Shown here: piece by piece, positions 37,930-47,258 of the stretch | Position numbering within the stretch: the stretch's first letter is position 1 | Layout of the letters: the number at the start of each line of letters is the position of its first letter | DNA from: Peteryoungia ipomoeae | GTDB lineage: Bacteria; Pseudomonadota; Alphaproteobacteria; Rhizobiales; Rhizobiaceae | NCBI RefSeq assembly: GCF_004912165.1 | Contig: NZ_STGV01000001.1 | Coordinates: 744,001 to 808,000, forward strand | Length of the DNA stretch: 64,000 nucleotides | Direction: 5' to 3' | Program-made: the position numbers and the translations under genes | Notes under the pieces: model-generated | What the model was told of the DNA's origin: nothing | What the model saw: only the letters and a program-made list of their open reading frames with translations | Database searches by the model: none

Positions 37930-39150
37930 ATGTTCACATCCCTCGGCCATATTGCCGGCCGCCCGCAATTGCTTGTCCTCGCCCTTATGCTGTTTGCGCA
38001 AGGGTCCGCCTACGGTTCAACGCTACCTTATTTCTCCGTTACCGCGATCGGCACGCTGGGCATGAGCGATCTCGGCTATTCCCTCCTGCTCTTCGGCAGC
38101 TCAATTGCCGCAGTGACCATCAGCGTTTCCCTCGGCATCCTCTCCGACATGATGGGCGACCGACGACAGATCGTGATCGCGCTCGCACTGGCCGGCGTCG
38201 CGGGCTATGGCGCAATCTACCTCTTTCCAACGACACTGGTCTTTGTTGTCGCGTCCACGTTTATCGTGCCATTCTTTTACGCCACGAGTTCGCTGCTATT
38301 TTCAAGCGCACGGGTGGAAACCGTGCACCTGTCGCCTGTCGATGCCGCGGGCGTCAATGCCAGTTTGCGGGCCTTCGTCTCGGCGGCCTGGGTCATCACG
38401 CCGGCGGCACTCGGCCTCACGCTTGGAACGACGGGCAACATGCTGGGAGCCTGGGGGCTTGCCTCCCTCTTTGCCCTGGCGATCTTCCTGGCAGCACTGC
38501 TCATCCTTCGCCGCCAGCCAGCCCGACGAGACGGTGATCCGGAGCCGACGCGCTTTCTCACCGCGCTTAGGCAACTCGGGGCACCGGCGATGCTCATCCG
38601 CATCGGCGCCATGGCCGCGATGACCGCAACGCTGAGACTGAGCGGTACCGTCTGGCCGCTCATCCTGACAGTCGAGCTCGGCGGCAGCACCCGCGACGTC
38701 GGCATGATCGCCAGCCTCACCGCACTGCTCGAAATCCCCTTCATGCTGCTCTGGGCCGCTGCACTCAAGCGCTATCGTATGAACCGCATCATCACGGTGG
38801 CCGCGCTCGTCTATGCCGCTTACATGGGCGCACTCGGAATCGCCACCTCACCCTGGCAGATCTATGCCCTGACCCTGCCCGGATCCGCCGCAGCAGCGGC
38901 CTTGCTAACGCTGCCGCTTACCTATTTCCAGGAGCTTTTTCCCGGACGACCAGGTCTCGGAACCGCCTTCACCCCGATCGTGTCCTTTCTCGCCAATGCA
39001 CTGAGTGCTGCAACCTTCGCCATCGGGTCGGCTTTCTTCAGCTATTCGGGCACAGTCTGGCTCGGCGTCGGTCTCTCCATCGTCGGTGTCGCATTGCTCG
39101 TGTCGGCGGAGCGGCGACCTGAGGGCCAGCTCGGCAACGAGATCGGTTGA
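37930..39150 (+). CDS. MFS transporter (sugar-efflux-like)
   Basis: 406 residues with about 12 hydrophobic segments. The loop between helices 2 and 3 is 'LGILSDMMGDRRQIVIALAL', a variant of the MFS motif A. The pattern of a short N-terminus and 'FVVASTFIVPFFYATSSLLF' resembles SetA-type sugar-efflux transporters, but the substrate is not known. It is followed by the luciferase-like oxidoreductase gene 145 bp on. Confidence 0.82.
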   Translation: MFTSLGHIAGRPQLLVLALMLFAQGSAYGSTLPYFSVTAIGTLGMSDLGYSLLLFGSSIAAVTISVSLGILSDMMGDRRQIVIALALAGVAGYGAIYLFPTTLVFVVASTFIVPFFYATSSLLFSSARVETVHLSPVDAAGVNASLRAFVSAAWVITPAALGLTLGTTGNMLGAWGLASLFALAIFLAALLILRRQPARRDGDPEPTRFLTALRQLGAPAMLIRIGAMAAMTATLRLSGTVWPLILTVELGGSTRDVGMIASLTALLEIPFMLLWAAALKRYRMNRIITVAALVYAAYMGALGIATSPWQIYALTLPGSAAAAALLTLPLTYFQELFPGRPGLGTAFTPIVSFLANALSAATFAIGSAFFSYSGTVWLGVGLSIVGVALLVSAERRPEGQLGNEIG

Positions 39151-39295
39151 CGTTTGGGCTCACAGAGTGAGACAAGACCCTCGTAGTGGATTGACGGTCT
39201 CTCGTTTGGAAACAGACTGTCTCCCCAAAACCCCTTCGATTGGGGCGAGGTCGATGCCATCTAAGCGACAATATTCATTTCACGGACCTGACAGC

Positions 39296-40315
39296 ATGAA
39301 AAAGATCGGTTTCCTCTCCTTCGGCCATTGGTCGCCATCGCCGCAATCCGGTGCGCGCTCGGCCTCGGACGTCCTTCTCCAATCCATCGACCTCGCGGTC
39401 GCAGCCGAAGAACTGGGCGCTGATGGTGCCTATTTTCGGGTGCACCATTTTGCCCGGCAACTGGCGTCGCCCTTCCCGCTTCTGGCGGCGGTCGGCGCGC
39501 GCACGTCTAAGATCGAGATTGGCACGGGTGTCATCGACATGCGTTACGAGAACCCGCTTTACATGGCCGAAGATGCGGGTGCCGCCGACCTGATTTCTCG
39601 CGGTCGGCTGCAGCTTGGCATCTCGCGCGGGTCGCCCGAGCAGGTCATCGAAGGCTGGCGCTATTTCGGCTATCAGCCGGAAGAGGGCCAAAGCGATGCC
39701 GACATGGGCCGCCGGCATGCCGAAGTCTTTCTCGACGTATTGAAGGGCGAAGGCTTCGCTGCGCCCAATCCGCGCCCGATGTTCCCAAACCCGCCCGGTC
39801 TCCTGCGGCTTGAACCCCATTCCGAAGGATTGCGTGAGCGCATCTGGTGGGGTGCCGGTTCGAATGCGACCGCCGTCTGGGCCGCCAAGCTCGGTATGAA
39901 CCTGCAGAGCTCAACGCTGAAGGATGACGAGACCGGCGAAGCCTTCCACATCCAGCAAGCCAAGCAGATCCGCGCTTACCGCGAAGCCTGGCAGGAAGCG
40001 GGCCACACGCGGACCCCGCGCGTGTCTGTGAGCCGGTCGATCTTTGCCATCGTCAACGACATGGACCGCGCCTATTTCGGGCAGAGCAAGGACCAGGATT
40101 CGGTCGGCTACATCGATGAGAATACGCGGGCAATCTTCGGTCGATCCTATGCCGCAGAACCCGACCGGCTGATCGACGAGTTGAGGCAGGACGAGGCCAT
40201 CGCTGAGGCCGATACCCTGCTGCTCACCGTGCCCAACCAGCTCGGCGTTGCCTACAATGCGCATGTCATCGAATCGATCCTGAAGCATGTCGCCCCCGGT
40301 CTCGGCTGGCGCTGA
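39296..40315 (+). CDS. LLM class flavin-dependent oxidoreductase
   Basis: 339-residue TIM-barrel flavoprotein of the bacterial luciferase-like monooxygenase family. 'MKKIGFLSFGHWSPSPQSGA' start, 'AEELGADGAYFRVHHFARQL', 'IEIGTGVIDMRYENPLYMAE' and 'GRLQLGISRGSPEQVI' are typical of the group with unknown substrates that use FMNH2 and oxygen. The ATG at 39296 is inside a longer frame that overlaps non-coding sequence. Confidence 0.88.
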   Translation: MKKIGFLSFGHWSPSPQSGARSASDVLLQSIDLAVAAEELGADGAYFRVHHFARQLASPFPLLAAVGARTSKIEIGTGVIDMRYENPLYMAEDAGAADLISRGRLQLGISRGSPEQVIEGWRYFGYQPEEGQSDADMGRRHAEVFLDVLKGEGFAAPNPRPMFPNPPGLLRLEPHSEGLRERIWWGAGSNATAVWAAKLGMNLQSSTLKDDETGEAFHIQQAKQIRAYREAWQEAGHTRTPRVSVSRSIFAIVNDMDRAYFGQSKDQDSVGYIDENTRAIFGRSYAAEPDRLIDELRQDEAIAEADTLLLTVPNQLGVAYNAHVIESILKHVAPGLGWR

Positions 40316-40331
40316 CACCCCTGCAAATCAG

Positions 40332-40358
40332 AACGGACCGGCATGGCGGCCCGTTTGT
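40332..40358 (+). terminator. Terminator of the LLM oxidoreductase gene
   Basis: A 9-bp stem (AACGGACCG / CGGCCCGTT, one mismatch) followed by TTTGTTT lies 17 bases past the stop, before the convergent MFS gene. Confidence 0.62.
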
Positions 40359-40364
40359 TTCGCC

Positions 40365-41609
40365 TCAGGCCGGGTTGGCCGCCGGGCTTTCTTCGCCGTC
40401 TCGCCCTTGCACATTCTGTTTCAACGGTGGCGGGAAAGCCAGGGCCATGGCCGCAGCCGCCAAGCCTACAGCGGCCGAAGCAATATAGAGCCAATAGTAG
40501 CTGCCGTAATTATCGAACAGCCAACCGCCGCCGACCGGGCCAAAGGCCATACCGATTGCCGAGGTCATGGTCGCCGCGCCCAAGACCGTGCCCATGACCT
40601 TCGCACCGAAGTAATCGCGCGCGAGCACCGCATAAAGCGGCATCACACCGCCATAGACCAAGCCCAGGACGCTCGCCAGCATATAGAAACCAGCGAGTTC
40701 GCTGACATGAACATAGGCGTAGATGCCGATTGCCTGCAGGGCAAGGCCAGCAAAAATCACCCGGCGGGCGCCGAAGCGATCGCCCATCACGCCGAACAGC
40801 ACGCGTCCGAGAAGGCCCGCCGCCCCTTCGACACTATAGATGCTCGCTGCCGCAAGCGGTGTCGCCCCGCAGAGCATGGCATAGCTCACCGTGTGGAAAA
40901 TCGGCCCGGAATGGGCGGCGCAGCAGAAAAAGAAGGTCATCGCGAGGACCAGGAATTGCGGCGAGCGCAGGGCCGAGGATGCGCCAGACCCGGCAGGCTC
41001 CGCGGTGGATGGCGCAGAGGCGCCAGCCGATTGCGCCTCGACATCAGGCGCCTGTCGGATGAAGAGCGAAGCGAGCAGTATGATTGCCACCGCACCCAGG
41101 GCGATGCTCAGCATTGCCATACGCCAGCCCAACCATGTGATCATCTGCGTCGCAAAGGGTGTGACCACCATGGGCGCCACGCCGCTGCCCACCGAGACCA
41201 GTGATACCGCCAGGCTGCGATGCTTGTCGAACCATCCGACCGTTGCCGCCATGATCGGTGCGAAGAAGGCACCTCCAGCCGCACCGACCAGTCCACCATA
41301 AGCAAACTGGAAAACGAAGAGGCTCGTTGCCTGGCTCGCCAGCACAAGGCCCACAGCCATGATCAGCGCAGCGGCCATAACGATGGGCCGCGCACCGATC
41401 CTGTCGCTGAGCGTACCCCAGGCAAAGCCTGCGACGCCCATGCTGACGAAGCCGATGGTCATGGCCAGAGATATTCCCGCCCGCGACCAGCCGGTGTCGT
41501 CGGCGATCGGCGCAAGGTAGACAGGCAGCGAGAACATCGCCCCCATGGCAACACAGGTAATGACCGCACCAGCGGCGACAACGACCCATCCATAATGTCT
41601 GCTGCTCAC
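40365..41609 (-). CDS. MFS transporter (monocarboxylate/oxalate-formate antiporter type)
   Basis: 414 residues with about 12 spans, starting with GTG at 41607-41609 (GGAGAGG just upstream): MSSRHYGWVVVAAGAVITCV. 'VSMGVAGFAWGTLSDRIGAR' holds the MFS motif A, and 'GLVYGGVMPLYAVLARDYFG' is typical of the OFA/monocarboxylate-porter-like subgroup. Substrate unknown. It is transcribed away from tig, whose terminator lies 158 bp upstream. Confidence 0.82.
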   Translation of the reverse strand: MSSRHYGWVVVAAGAVITCVAMGAMFSLPVYLAPIADDTGWSRAGISLAMTIGFVSMGVAGFAWGTLSDRIGARPIVMAAALIMAVGLVLASQATSLFVFQFAYGGLVGAAGGAFFAPIMAATVGWFDKHRSLAVSLVSVGSGVAPMVVTPFATQMITWLGWRMAMLSIALGAVAIILLASLFIRQAPDVEAQSAGASAPSTAEPAGSGASSALRSPQFLVLAMTFFFCCAAHSGPIFHTVSYAMLCGATPLAAASIYSVEGAAGLLGRVLFGVMGDRFGARRVIFAGLALQAIGIYAYVHVSELAGFYMLASVLGLVYGGVMPLYAVLARDYFGAKVMGTVLGAATMTSAIGMAFGPVGGGWLFDNYGSYYWLYIASAAVGLAAAAMALAFPPPLKQNVQGRDGEESPAANPA

Positions 41610-41766
41610 GATGCCTCTCCAACCGACCAGGACTATCCAAAAGCCAATGCCGCCATGAGATTGCCTAAGAAAGACCCCTCAACCCGCAACATTTCCGATT
41701 GCAGGCTGCAATCAGATTGCAGAATTGTAAAGTGGCAATCTTCCCGTTACGCACGGAATACGCGCA

Positions 41767-41797
41767 ACAAAAAAGGCCGCCCCAGAGGGACGGCCTT
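41767..41797 (-). terminator. Rho-independent terminator of tig
   Basis: An 11-bp stem (AAGGCCGTCCC / GGGGCGGCCTT, one mismatch) with a short loop is followed on the reverse strand by TTTTTTG. It lies about 25 bases after the tig stop. Confidence 0.85.
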
Positions 41798-41820
41798 GCC
41801 GGAAATGGAGTGGACGACGC

Positions 41821-43296
41821 TTATTCGGCGTCGGCTTCATCAGCCTTCTTCTTCGAAGCAGCCTTCTTCTTCGGAGCAGCGTCCTCGCCTTCGGCTGCGT
41901 CTTCAGCCTTGGCAGCCTTCTTCTTCGACGCAGCCTTCTTTGCCGGCTTTTCCGCTTCCTCAGAGTCGTCGGCCATCAGCTCTTCCTTGCTGACGGTCTT
42001 GTCGGTGACGGAGATTTCGGAAAGCAGCTTGTCGATGACCTTTTCTTCGAAGATCGGCGCGCGCAGCGAAGCGGCCGCACCCGGGGTCTTGCGGAAGAAT
42101 TCGAGGATTTCCTTCTGCTGGCCCGGGAACTGCTGCAACTGGGCGTAAAGCGCGCGCTGCATTTCTTCCTCGGTTACGTCGACGCCACCCTTCTCACCGA
42201 TTTCGGAGAGAACGAGGCCGAGGCGAACGCGGCGCTCAGCGAGCTTGCGGTATTCGTCACGGGCTTCTTCTTCGGTGGTGTCTTCGTCAGCAAAGGTCTT
42301 GCCGGACTGCGCGAGATCGGTGTTGATCTGGCGCCAGATGTTTTCAAACTCGGCGTCAACCAGCTTCGAAGGGGCTTCGAACTGGTACATGCTGTCTAGC
42401 TGGTCGAGGATCTGACGCTTGACCTTCTGGCGGGTGATCGAGCCGAACTGGCCTTCGATCTGGCCGCGGACGATTTCCTTCAGCTTCTCAACCGATTCGA
42501 CGCCCAGCTTGGTGGCCAGCTCGTCGTTGATCTCGATTGCGGCCGGGCTTGCGACTTCCTTGACGGTGATGTCGAAGGTGGCTTCCTTGCCGGCGAGGTT
42601 TGCTGCCGGATAATCAGCCGGGAAGGTAACGGTGATGACCTTCTCGTCGCCAGCCTTCAGGCCGACCAGTTGCTCCTCGAAGCCCGGGATGAAGCGGTTC
42701 GAGCCGATGACCAGTTCTGCGTCTTCGTCCTTGCCACCGTCGAAGGCAACGCCGTCGACCTTGCCGAGGTAGTCCATGGTGACGCGGTCGCCGTCAGCAG
42801 CCTTGCCCTTCTTGGCTTCAAAGGAACGGGCGTTTTCAGCGATCTTGAGGATCTGCTCGTCGACTTCCGATTCCGGGATCTCGACGACTTCGCGCTCGAC
42901 CTTGATGCCGTCGACCGGCTTCAGTTCGATGGCCGGGATGACTTCGTAGGAAATGGAGAATTCCAGGTCAGCCTGAGCCGACAGGATCTTTTCCGCTTCC
43001 TGCTCGTCCTCGGTCATGACGATTTCGGGCTGGGTCGCGGACTTCTCGCCACGCTCAGAGAGGATTGCGCTTGGCTTGTCGCGGATGATCTCGTTGACGA
43101 GTTCAGCCATGATGGACTTGCCGTACATCTTCTTGACATGCGAAACTGGCACCTTGCCCGGACGGAAGCCGTTGATCCGGACCTTGTCCTTCACGTCGGC
43201 GAGGCGCTCGTTCATGCGCTGTTCCATGTCCTTGGCCGGAATGACGACCTTGATTTCGCGCTTCAGCCCTTCAGCGAGCGTTTCGATAACCTGCAT
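41821..43296 (-). CDS. tig: Trigger factor (ribosome-associated chaperone and PPIase)
   Basis: 491 residues. N-terminal ribosome-binding domain starting [20 protein letters not shown] with the 'GFRPGKVP' signature, an FKBP-type PPIase domain ('[20 protein letters not shown]'), and a helical C-terminal domain. The last 45 residues are a Lys/Ala/Glu low-complexity tail ('[18 protein letters not shown]'), longer than in enterobacteria and common in rhizobia. It has its own terminator; a 188-bp leader separates it from tRNA-Leu. Confidence 0.97.
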   Translation of the reverse strand: MQVIETLAEGLKREIKVVIPAKDMEQRMNERLADVKDKVRINGFRPGKVPVSHVKKMYGKSIMAELVNEIIRDKPSAILSERGEKSATQPEIVMTEDEQEAEKILSAQADLEFSISYEVIPAIELKPVDGIKVEREVVEIPESEVDEQILKIAENARSFEAKKGKAADGDRVTMDYLGKVDGVAFDGGKDEDAELVIGSNRFIPGFEEQLVGLKAGDEKVITVTFPADYPAANLAGKEATFDITVKEVASPAAIEINDELATKLGVESVEKLKEIVRGQIEGQFGSITRQKVKRQILDQLDSMYQFEAPSKLVDAEFENIWRQINTDLAQSGKTFADEDTTEEEARDEYRKLAERRVRLGLVLSEIGEKGGVDVTEEEMQRALYAQLQQFPGQQKEILEFFRKTPGAAASLRAPIFEEKVIDKLLSEISVTDKTVSKEELMADDSEEAEKPAKKAASKKKAAKAEDAAEGEDAAPKKKAASKKKADEADAE

Positions 43297-43484
43297 GTTC
43301 TAAACCTTCATGTCGTGGCGGCCGTGCTCGGACAGCCGGTGGTTTTCTCTGAGCACGACGCCGGAATCCATTTGTTCCCGGACGTGGCTGCGTCGCAATC
43401 GTCAACAATATGCCAAGCAAAACGGCGCCGGAAAGATGGAAGCTACACCTCGGTGCCCCTCACATCGATCCCGCGCGGCTTAGC

Positions 43485-43569
<85 letters not shown>

Positions 43570-43620
43570 GTCCAAAAGCGCATGCCGCATTCGCGCATGG
43601 CCCCTCCGGAGCGCGCGTCT

Positions 43621-43648
43621 CTATAACACCCGTTTTCCCGAGCGCAAA
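43621..43648 (-). promoter_or_regulatory. Promoter of tRNA-Leu
   Basis: On the reverse strand TTTGCG and TTATAG are 16 bp apart, ending about 50 bases before the mature tRNA. Spacing and -35 type match the tRNA-Glu promoters in this window. Confidence 0.5.
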
Positions 43649-43664
43649 GGAAAAATCACAGTGT

Positions 43665-43704
43665 TGCAAGGGGGGATCAACAGGCCTGTTCCCGGCCCCT
43701 TGCA
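43665..43704 (-). terminator. Long hairpin after the GDYXXLXY gene
   Basis: TGCAAGGGG / CCCCTTGCA pair around a 22-nt interior that itself contains ACAGGCCTGT. It lies about 20 bases beyond the GDYXXLXY stop on the reverse strand; a TTTTT run comes only about 13 bases later. Confidence 0.5.
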
Positions 43705-43724
43705 GCGACGAGGGAATGTCTCCC

Positions 43725-44312
43725 TCAATAGAGAGGCTCCTCATAAAGCGGCTTGCCATCCAGCATCAATGCCCGGATCTGCGCGCGCCCTGATTCACCC
43801 ACCCGGATTGCCACGGATACCCGACCATCGTTGCGCGCATCTTCAATGGACCGCCCCTCATCCTCGGGAACGTAATATCGCTCGATCCCATACGTTAATC
43901 GGATCTGGTTTCCCGGCGACCAGAGCCAGCTCGAAACGCTGATCGGATCAGAAGCCAGAACCGCACTGCCCTCCTGATGGGCGATCGGATCAAACGATGC
44001 TTCATCGACCGCCCAGTAACCGTCTTCGGCAGGCTTCAACCGCACGTAAACAGGCGCGTATATATTGTCCGCCGGCCGCCTGCCCTTCAGGCGCTCGACC
44101 GCGATTGCCGAAATGTCATAGGTCAGCACGACATAATCGCCGCGCAAAAGGTCACGCGGGTCAACCGGCGCAGACCGAAGCAGCACCTCCTGGCCAAAGC
44201 GCAAGACTTGAGCGCGCGTGACGATCATGGAGGCGAGGATGGCGCACTGGGCCATGCTCACAAGAATTGCAGCAAGGAGAAAGCGCCGGGGAGATTGTAG
44301 CAAGAACTTCAT
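43725..44312 (-). CDS. GDYXXLXY domain membrane-anchored protein
   Basis: 195 residues with one N-terminal membrane segment ('FLLAAILVSMAQCAILASMI') and the family-defining motif 'LLRGDYVVLTYDISAI' near residue 55. The rest is likely periplasmic. Its ATG overlaps the stop of the DUF2157 gene by 4 bp; this two-gene pair is conserved in many bacteria, but the function is unknown. Confidence 0.88.
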   Translation of the reverse strand: MKFLLQSPRRFLLAAILVSMAQCAILASMIVTRAQVLRFGQEVLLRSAPVDPRDLLRGDYVVLTYDISAIAVERLKGRRPADNIYAPVYVRLKPAEDGYWAVDEASFDPIAHQEGSAVLASDPISVSSWLWSPGNQIRLTYGIERYYVPEDEGRSIEDARNDGRVSVAIRVGESGRAQIRALMLDGKPLYEEPLY

Positions 44313-45418
44313 GCTGACACCTGCCCGGGAACTGACGAAAAGCGACGTTCCAGTCGAACGACCACAAAGGCGATCACCGCCACAATAAAACCGGCCAGCA
44401 GGAAGAAAGCCGCAGTACCCAGCATGCTGTCGATCGTCTCATAGGACAGATAGAGAATTTCTGCTGCAAAAGCCGCATAGGCAAGATAGCGAACCGCGCC
44501 GTTGCCACGCCCCTCCAGGGCGATTGCGGCAATGCAAAGAGACAGGATCGCGACGGCGACGATCGCGGTCGCAAGCGGACCTGACGCTGTTACATGGAGC
44601 GAGCCAAGAGCACTGAGAGCGACCAACAAAGGATAAAAAGTTGCAGACGGCCCAAGCTGCGACTGGAAGACCGCCTGCGCGCGCGAAGGCATCGCAACTG
44701 CGAGAAAAACGCCTGCACTTGCGATGGCCACACCGGCCCCGACCCCGGGGTCGCCATCAATCAGCCAATACCACCAGATCCACTGGAAGCCCAGGAACCA
44801 AGCGAAATGCTTGGCCCGCCCTGCCCCCGTCGCCGTCGCGAGCCACCCAATCGCGAGTGCTGCGACAGGCGACCAGAATGCCCAAAGCCCTTGTTGTTCG
44901 GGGGACCATCCCAGGTCTTCAAGCCCTGTCCAGAAAGCTGCGATGGCCAGCAGGCCAGCAAAGCCGCTCAAGGGGCCGGAACCGAACAGCCATGCCGAGC
45001 CCATCGTAACCGCCATCCACAGGAAGAGGGCAGAAAAGGCATCTCCTGATAGGTGATACATCTGGCCGATCATGGCGATGCCGCCACCAAAGCTGGCGGC
45101 TGCGAGAATGAGGGCGCCCGCAGAGACAAGCGTCGCGCCACGCTTGTGCGCCAGCCAGCCCGCAACATTGCAGGCCCAGATCAAGACAAAGATCCCGATT
45201 ACCCGAGCAGGCCTTGGGATCAACTCCCAATTGGCGGCGACCAACATCAGCAGCGCTGCGGCAAGAAGAACGGCCGCAAGCAGACCAAGCACGCCGCCGA
45301 GACTGAAGTTGCCACCGCGCGAATCATAGTCGGCCAGCAGCCTTGCCGCCTGTGCCTGATCGAGAAACCCGCGATCGGCCCAGTTTTCCAGATCCCGTTT
45401 CAACCGACCACGATACAT
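44309..45418 (-). CDS. DUF2157 domain multi-span membrane protein
   Basis: 369 residues from the ATG at 45416-45418 (MYRGRLKRDLENWADRGFLD). The N-terminal cytoplasmic DUF2157 domain ('LENWADRGFLDQAQAARLLA') is followed by about ten hydrophobic helices, for example 'VLGLLAAVLLAAALLMLVAA' and 'VIGIFVLIWACNVAGWL'. Upstream in-frame sequence is not like the family. Function unknown; it is translationally coupled to the GDYXXLXY gene. Confidence 0.86.
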   Translation of the reverse strand: MYRGRLKRDLENWADRGFLDQAQAARLLADYDSRGGNFSLGGVLGLLAAVLLAAALLMLVAANWELIPRPARVIGIFVLIWACNVAGWLAHKRGATLVSAGALILAAASFGGGIAMIGQMYHLSGDAFSALFLWMAVTMGSAWLFGSGPLSGFAGLLAIAAFWTGLEDLGWSPEQQGLWAFWSPVAALAIGWLATATGAGRAKHFAWFLGFQWIWWYWLIDGDPGVGAGVAIASAGVFLAVAMPSRAQAVFQSQLGPSATFYPLLVALSALGSLHVTASGPLATAIVAVAILSLCIAAIALEGRGNGAVRYLAYAAFAAEILYLSYETIDSMLGTAAFFLLAGFIVAVIAFVVVRLERRFSSVPGQVSA

Positions 45419-45522
45419 AGCGCTCTCCGTCCTTGTCTTTTGTTCCACCAAGCGACCCTCTTGGCAAGCCGCGCTAAACTTGTGACGGCGAGACACCTTG
45501 TTGGCCACAACCAGAGCAGCAA

Positions 45523-45538
45523 GCGTGCATATGCACGC
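45523..45538. promoter_or_regulatory. Perfect 16-bp palindrome upstream of the small RNA
   Basis: GCGTGCAT followed directly by ATGCACGC, a complete dyad with no spacer. It lies between the divergent DUF2157 gene and the small RNA, about 70 bp upstream of a possible TATAAG -10 at 45591. It may be an operator; the binding protein is unknown. Confidence 0.4.
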
Positions 45539-45634
45539 CGCGCATGCCTTCCATGCTGATATTGCACTGCACAAAATGCCGAGCACGCAGTATAAGAAAA
45601 TTACTGAGACGAAAGAGCGGATGTTCTTCCTCAG

Positions 45635-45759
45635 ACGAGTTTCGAGCGGCGTTACCTCCTCCCAACGCTTCTCGATTTGATCGGCAACTACCTCCTCCCA
45701 GTTGTCGATCCTCCATAATGACGCCCACCGGACCTCCTCCCCCGGTGGGCGTTATTTTT
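45635..45759 (+). ncRNA. 'Cuckoo'/alpha-r14-type small RNA with three anti-SD loops
   Basis: Three consecutive hairpins each expose ACCTCCTCCC in the loop. SL1 is 45642-45675 (TCGAG..GCGTT / AACGC..CTCGA), SL2 is 45679-45710 (GATCGgCAACT / AGTTGtCGATC), and SL3 is 45721-45752 (ACGCCCACCGG / CCGGTGGGCGT) with a following TATTTTTTG, a strong terminator. Rhizobial 'cuckoo' RNAs (alpha-r14, including NfeR) are defined by repeated CCUCCUCCC motifs in hairpin loops and act on ribosome-binding sites of many mRNAs. The 3' end is clear; the 5' end is uncertain (a TATAAG at 45591 would give a start near 45603). The surrounding 562-bp stretch from 45419 to 45980 holds no convincing protein gene. Confidence 0.87.
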
Positions 45760-45980
45760 TGTTCAAACCACAGTTTTGTATGCGCAATCCGGCATCAGAC
45801 GCTGACTGAGAAGCTCACTTTTTCATCATTTTACGAATAGTTAACCCTTAAGCCATGCGCAACACGCATGGTTGCTCTGTGGCATTGGCTCTTCAATCGT
45901 TTCGCATCGCAGCATATATTCGGATCAACAAATTCGCAGGGGCCCATGAAGGGGTCCAACCAACCCAAAGAGGCCAACCC

Positions 45981-46127
45981 ATGAACATCACTCGCTCGCT
46001 CACCAACTGGCGCAAGTATCGTCAGACCGTAACGGAACTCGGCCGCATGTCGGACCGCGAACTCCGTGACCTCGGCATCGGCCGGGAAGATATCCGTCGC
46101 GTTGCCCGCTCGGCCGTTCACGGCTGA
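45981..46127 (+). CDS. DUF1127 small protein
   Basis: 48 residues, starting MNITRSLTNWRKYRQTVTEL and ending 'MSDRELRDLGIGREDIRRVA', the classic DUF1127 (YjiS-like) motif. Such small basic proteins bind RNA or influence phosphate and carbon metabolism in Agrobacterium and Rhodobacter. ATG is preceded by AAAGAGG. A near-perfect terminator follows at 46171, giving a short monocistronic mRNA. A CATATAT -10-like element lies near 45912. Confidence 0.9.
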   Translation: MNITRSLTNWRKYRQTVTELGRMSDRELRDLGIGREDIRRVARSAVHG

Positions 46128-46170
46128 TTGCAAGGCGGTTAGGCCGCCGATGCATCGGGACCATCCATGC

Positions 46171-46203
46171 AAAAACCCCGGATCGATGCGATCCGGGGTT
46201 TTT
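46171..46203. terminator. Bidirectional terminator between DUF1127 and nucleoside hydrolase
   Basis: AAAAACCCCGGATCG and CGATCCGGGGTTTTT form a perfect dyad with a 3-nt spacer, giving a GC-rich stem with U-runs on both strands between convergent genes. Confidence 0.94.
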
Positions 46204-46228
46204 CTTTGTTCTGCACCGCCCAGCGCCC

Positions 46229-47194
46229 TCAGTCTTCCCGGACGGAAACGATCACGTCGTGAATCAGCTTGAGTACGGCGGGTGCGTCGATCCCGACGCA
46301 GATCTTCTGGCTGGGCAGGTCACCATCCCAATCCGAGGGGCCAAAACCGCGGCCATCCGGCTTCTGGATCGTCTGGCCATCGGCGATGCCACCGCAAACG
46401 ACGCGGATCGTGCCGGATCGGGTCTTGAACAGCTCGGGTGCCACGACATAGACGCAGGCGCAGCTGTCATGCACCACCATGCCGTCATCGACCAGGCCTT
46501 CGTAGAAATCGATGTAGAACTGCGACAGGTCGAAGAGAAGACGGGCCCGGCTGGTGCCGGCCGCATCGCGGATATCGGCAAGCTGTCCACGCGTCATCAC
46601 GGTCTGCATGGTGACGTCGAGACCGACGACGACAACGGGCCAGGTGGCCGTCATCACGACATCGGCCGCTTCCGGATCGCCATGGATATTGGCCTCCGCC
46701 GCCGGCGTCACATTGCCGTTCACGTCGAAGGCGCCGCCCATGATGACGATTTCCTTCACCAGACCGACAATCTCGGGATCTTCCTTTAGCGCATTGGCCA
46801 GATTGGTCATGCGGCCGACGGCAACGATCGTCACCTCCCCCGGATTGGCCCGCACCGTCTCGACGATGAAACGATGGGCGGGACGCGGATCGGGATTCAC
46901 ATCCGTCACTTCGGGAACGCCGATATTGCCGAGCCCGTCATCGCCATGGATGAACTTCGGCGGCGCATGCGTGACACGATGCGGAATGAAGGTCTCGCCC
47001 GCACCGCGTACGACCGGTGCGTCGATCTTCCACTCACGCTTCAGGAACAGAGCATTGCGCGTGGTGATATCGATCTCGGCATTGCCGAAGACAGTCGTGA
47101 TGCCGAGCAGATCGATCTCCGGATGATGGTGGAGAAAAAGCAGCGCCATGGCGTCATCGACGCCGGGATCCGTATCAAAGATGACTTTATGCAT
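46229..47194 (-). CDS. Inosine/uridine-preferring nucleoside hydrolase
   Basis: Cleaves the N-glycosidic bond of ribonucleosides. 321 residues; the calcium-binding 'VIFDTDPGVDDAMALLFL' begins at residue 4, with 'IVIMGGAFDVNGNVTPAAEA' and 'NIHGDPEAADVV' later, and the Asp of 'MVVHDSCACVYV' completing the site. No signal peptide. Substrate preference (purine, pyrimidine or modified) is not resolved. Confidence 0.93.
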   Translation of the reverse strand: MHKVIFDTDPGVDDAMALLFLHHHPEIDLLGITTVFGNAEIDITTRNALFLKREWKIDAPVVRGAGETFIPHRVTHAPPKFIHGDDGLGNIGVPEVTDVNPDPRPAHRFIVETVRANPGEVTIVAVGRMTNLANALKEDPEIVGLVKEIVIMGGAFDVNGNVTPAAEANIHGDPEAADVVMTATWPVVVVGLDVTMQTVMTRGQLADIRDAAGTSRARLLFDLSQFYIDFYEGLVDDGMVVHDSCACVYVVAPELFKTRSGTIRVVCGGIADGQTIQKPDGRGFGPSDWDGDLPSQKICVGIDAPAVLKLIHDVIVSVRED

Positions 47195-47258
47195 GAAATC
47201 TGTCGCCCGTCTGGAGGAAACGCGCCTTCTATCGCAATCGCTTGCGCGGAGAAAGCGC

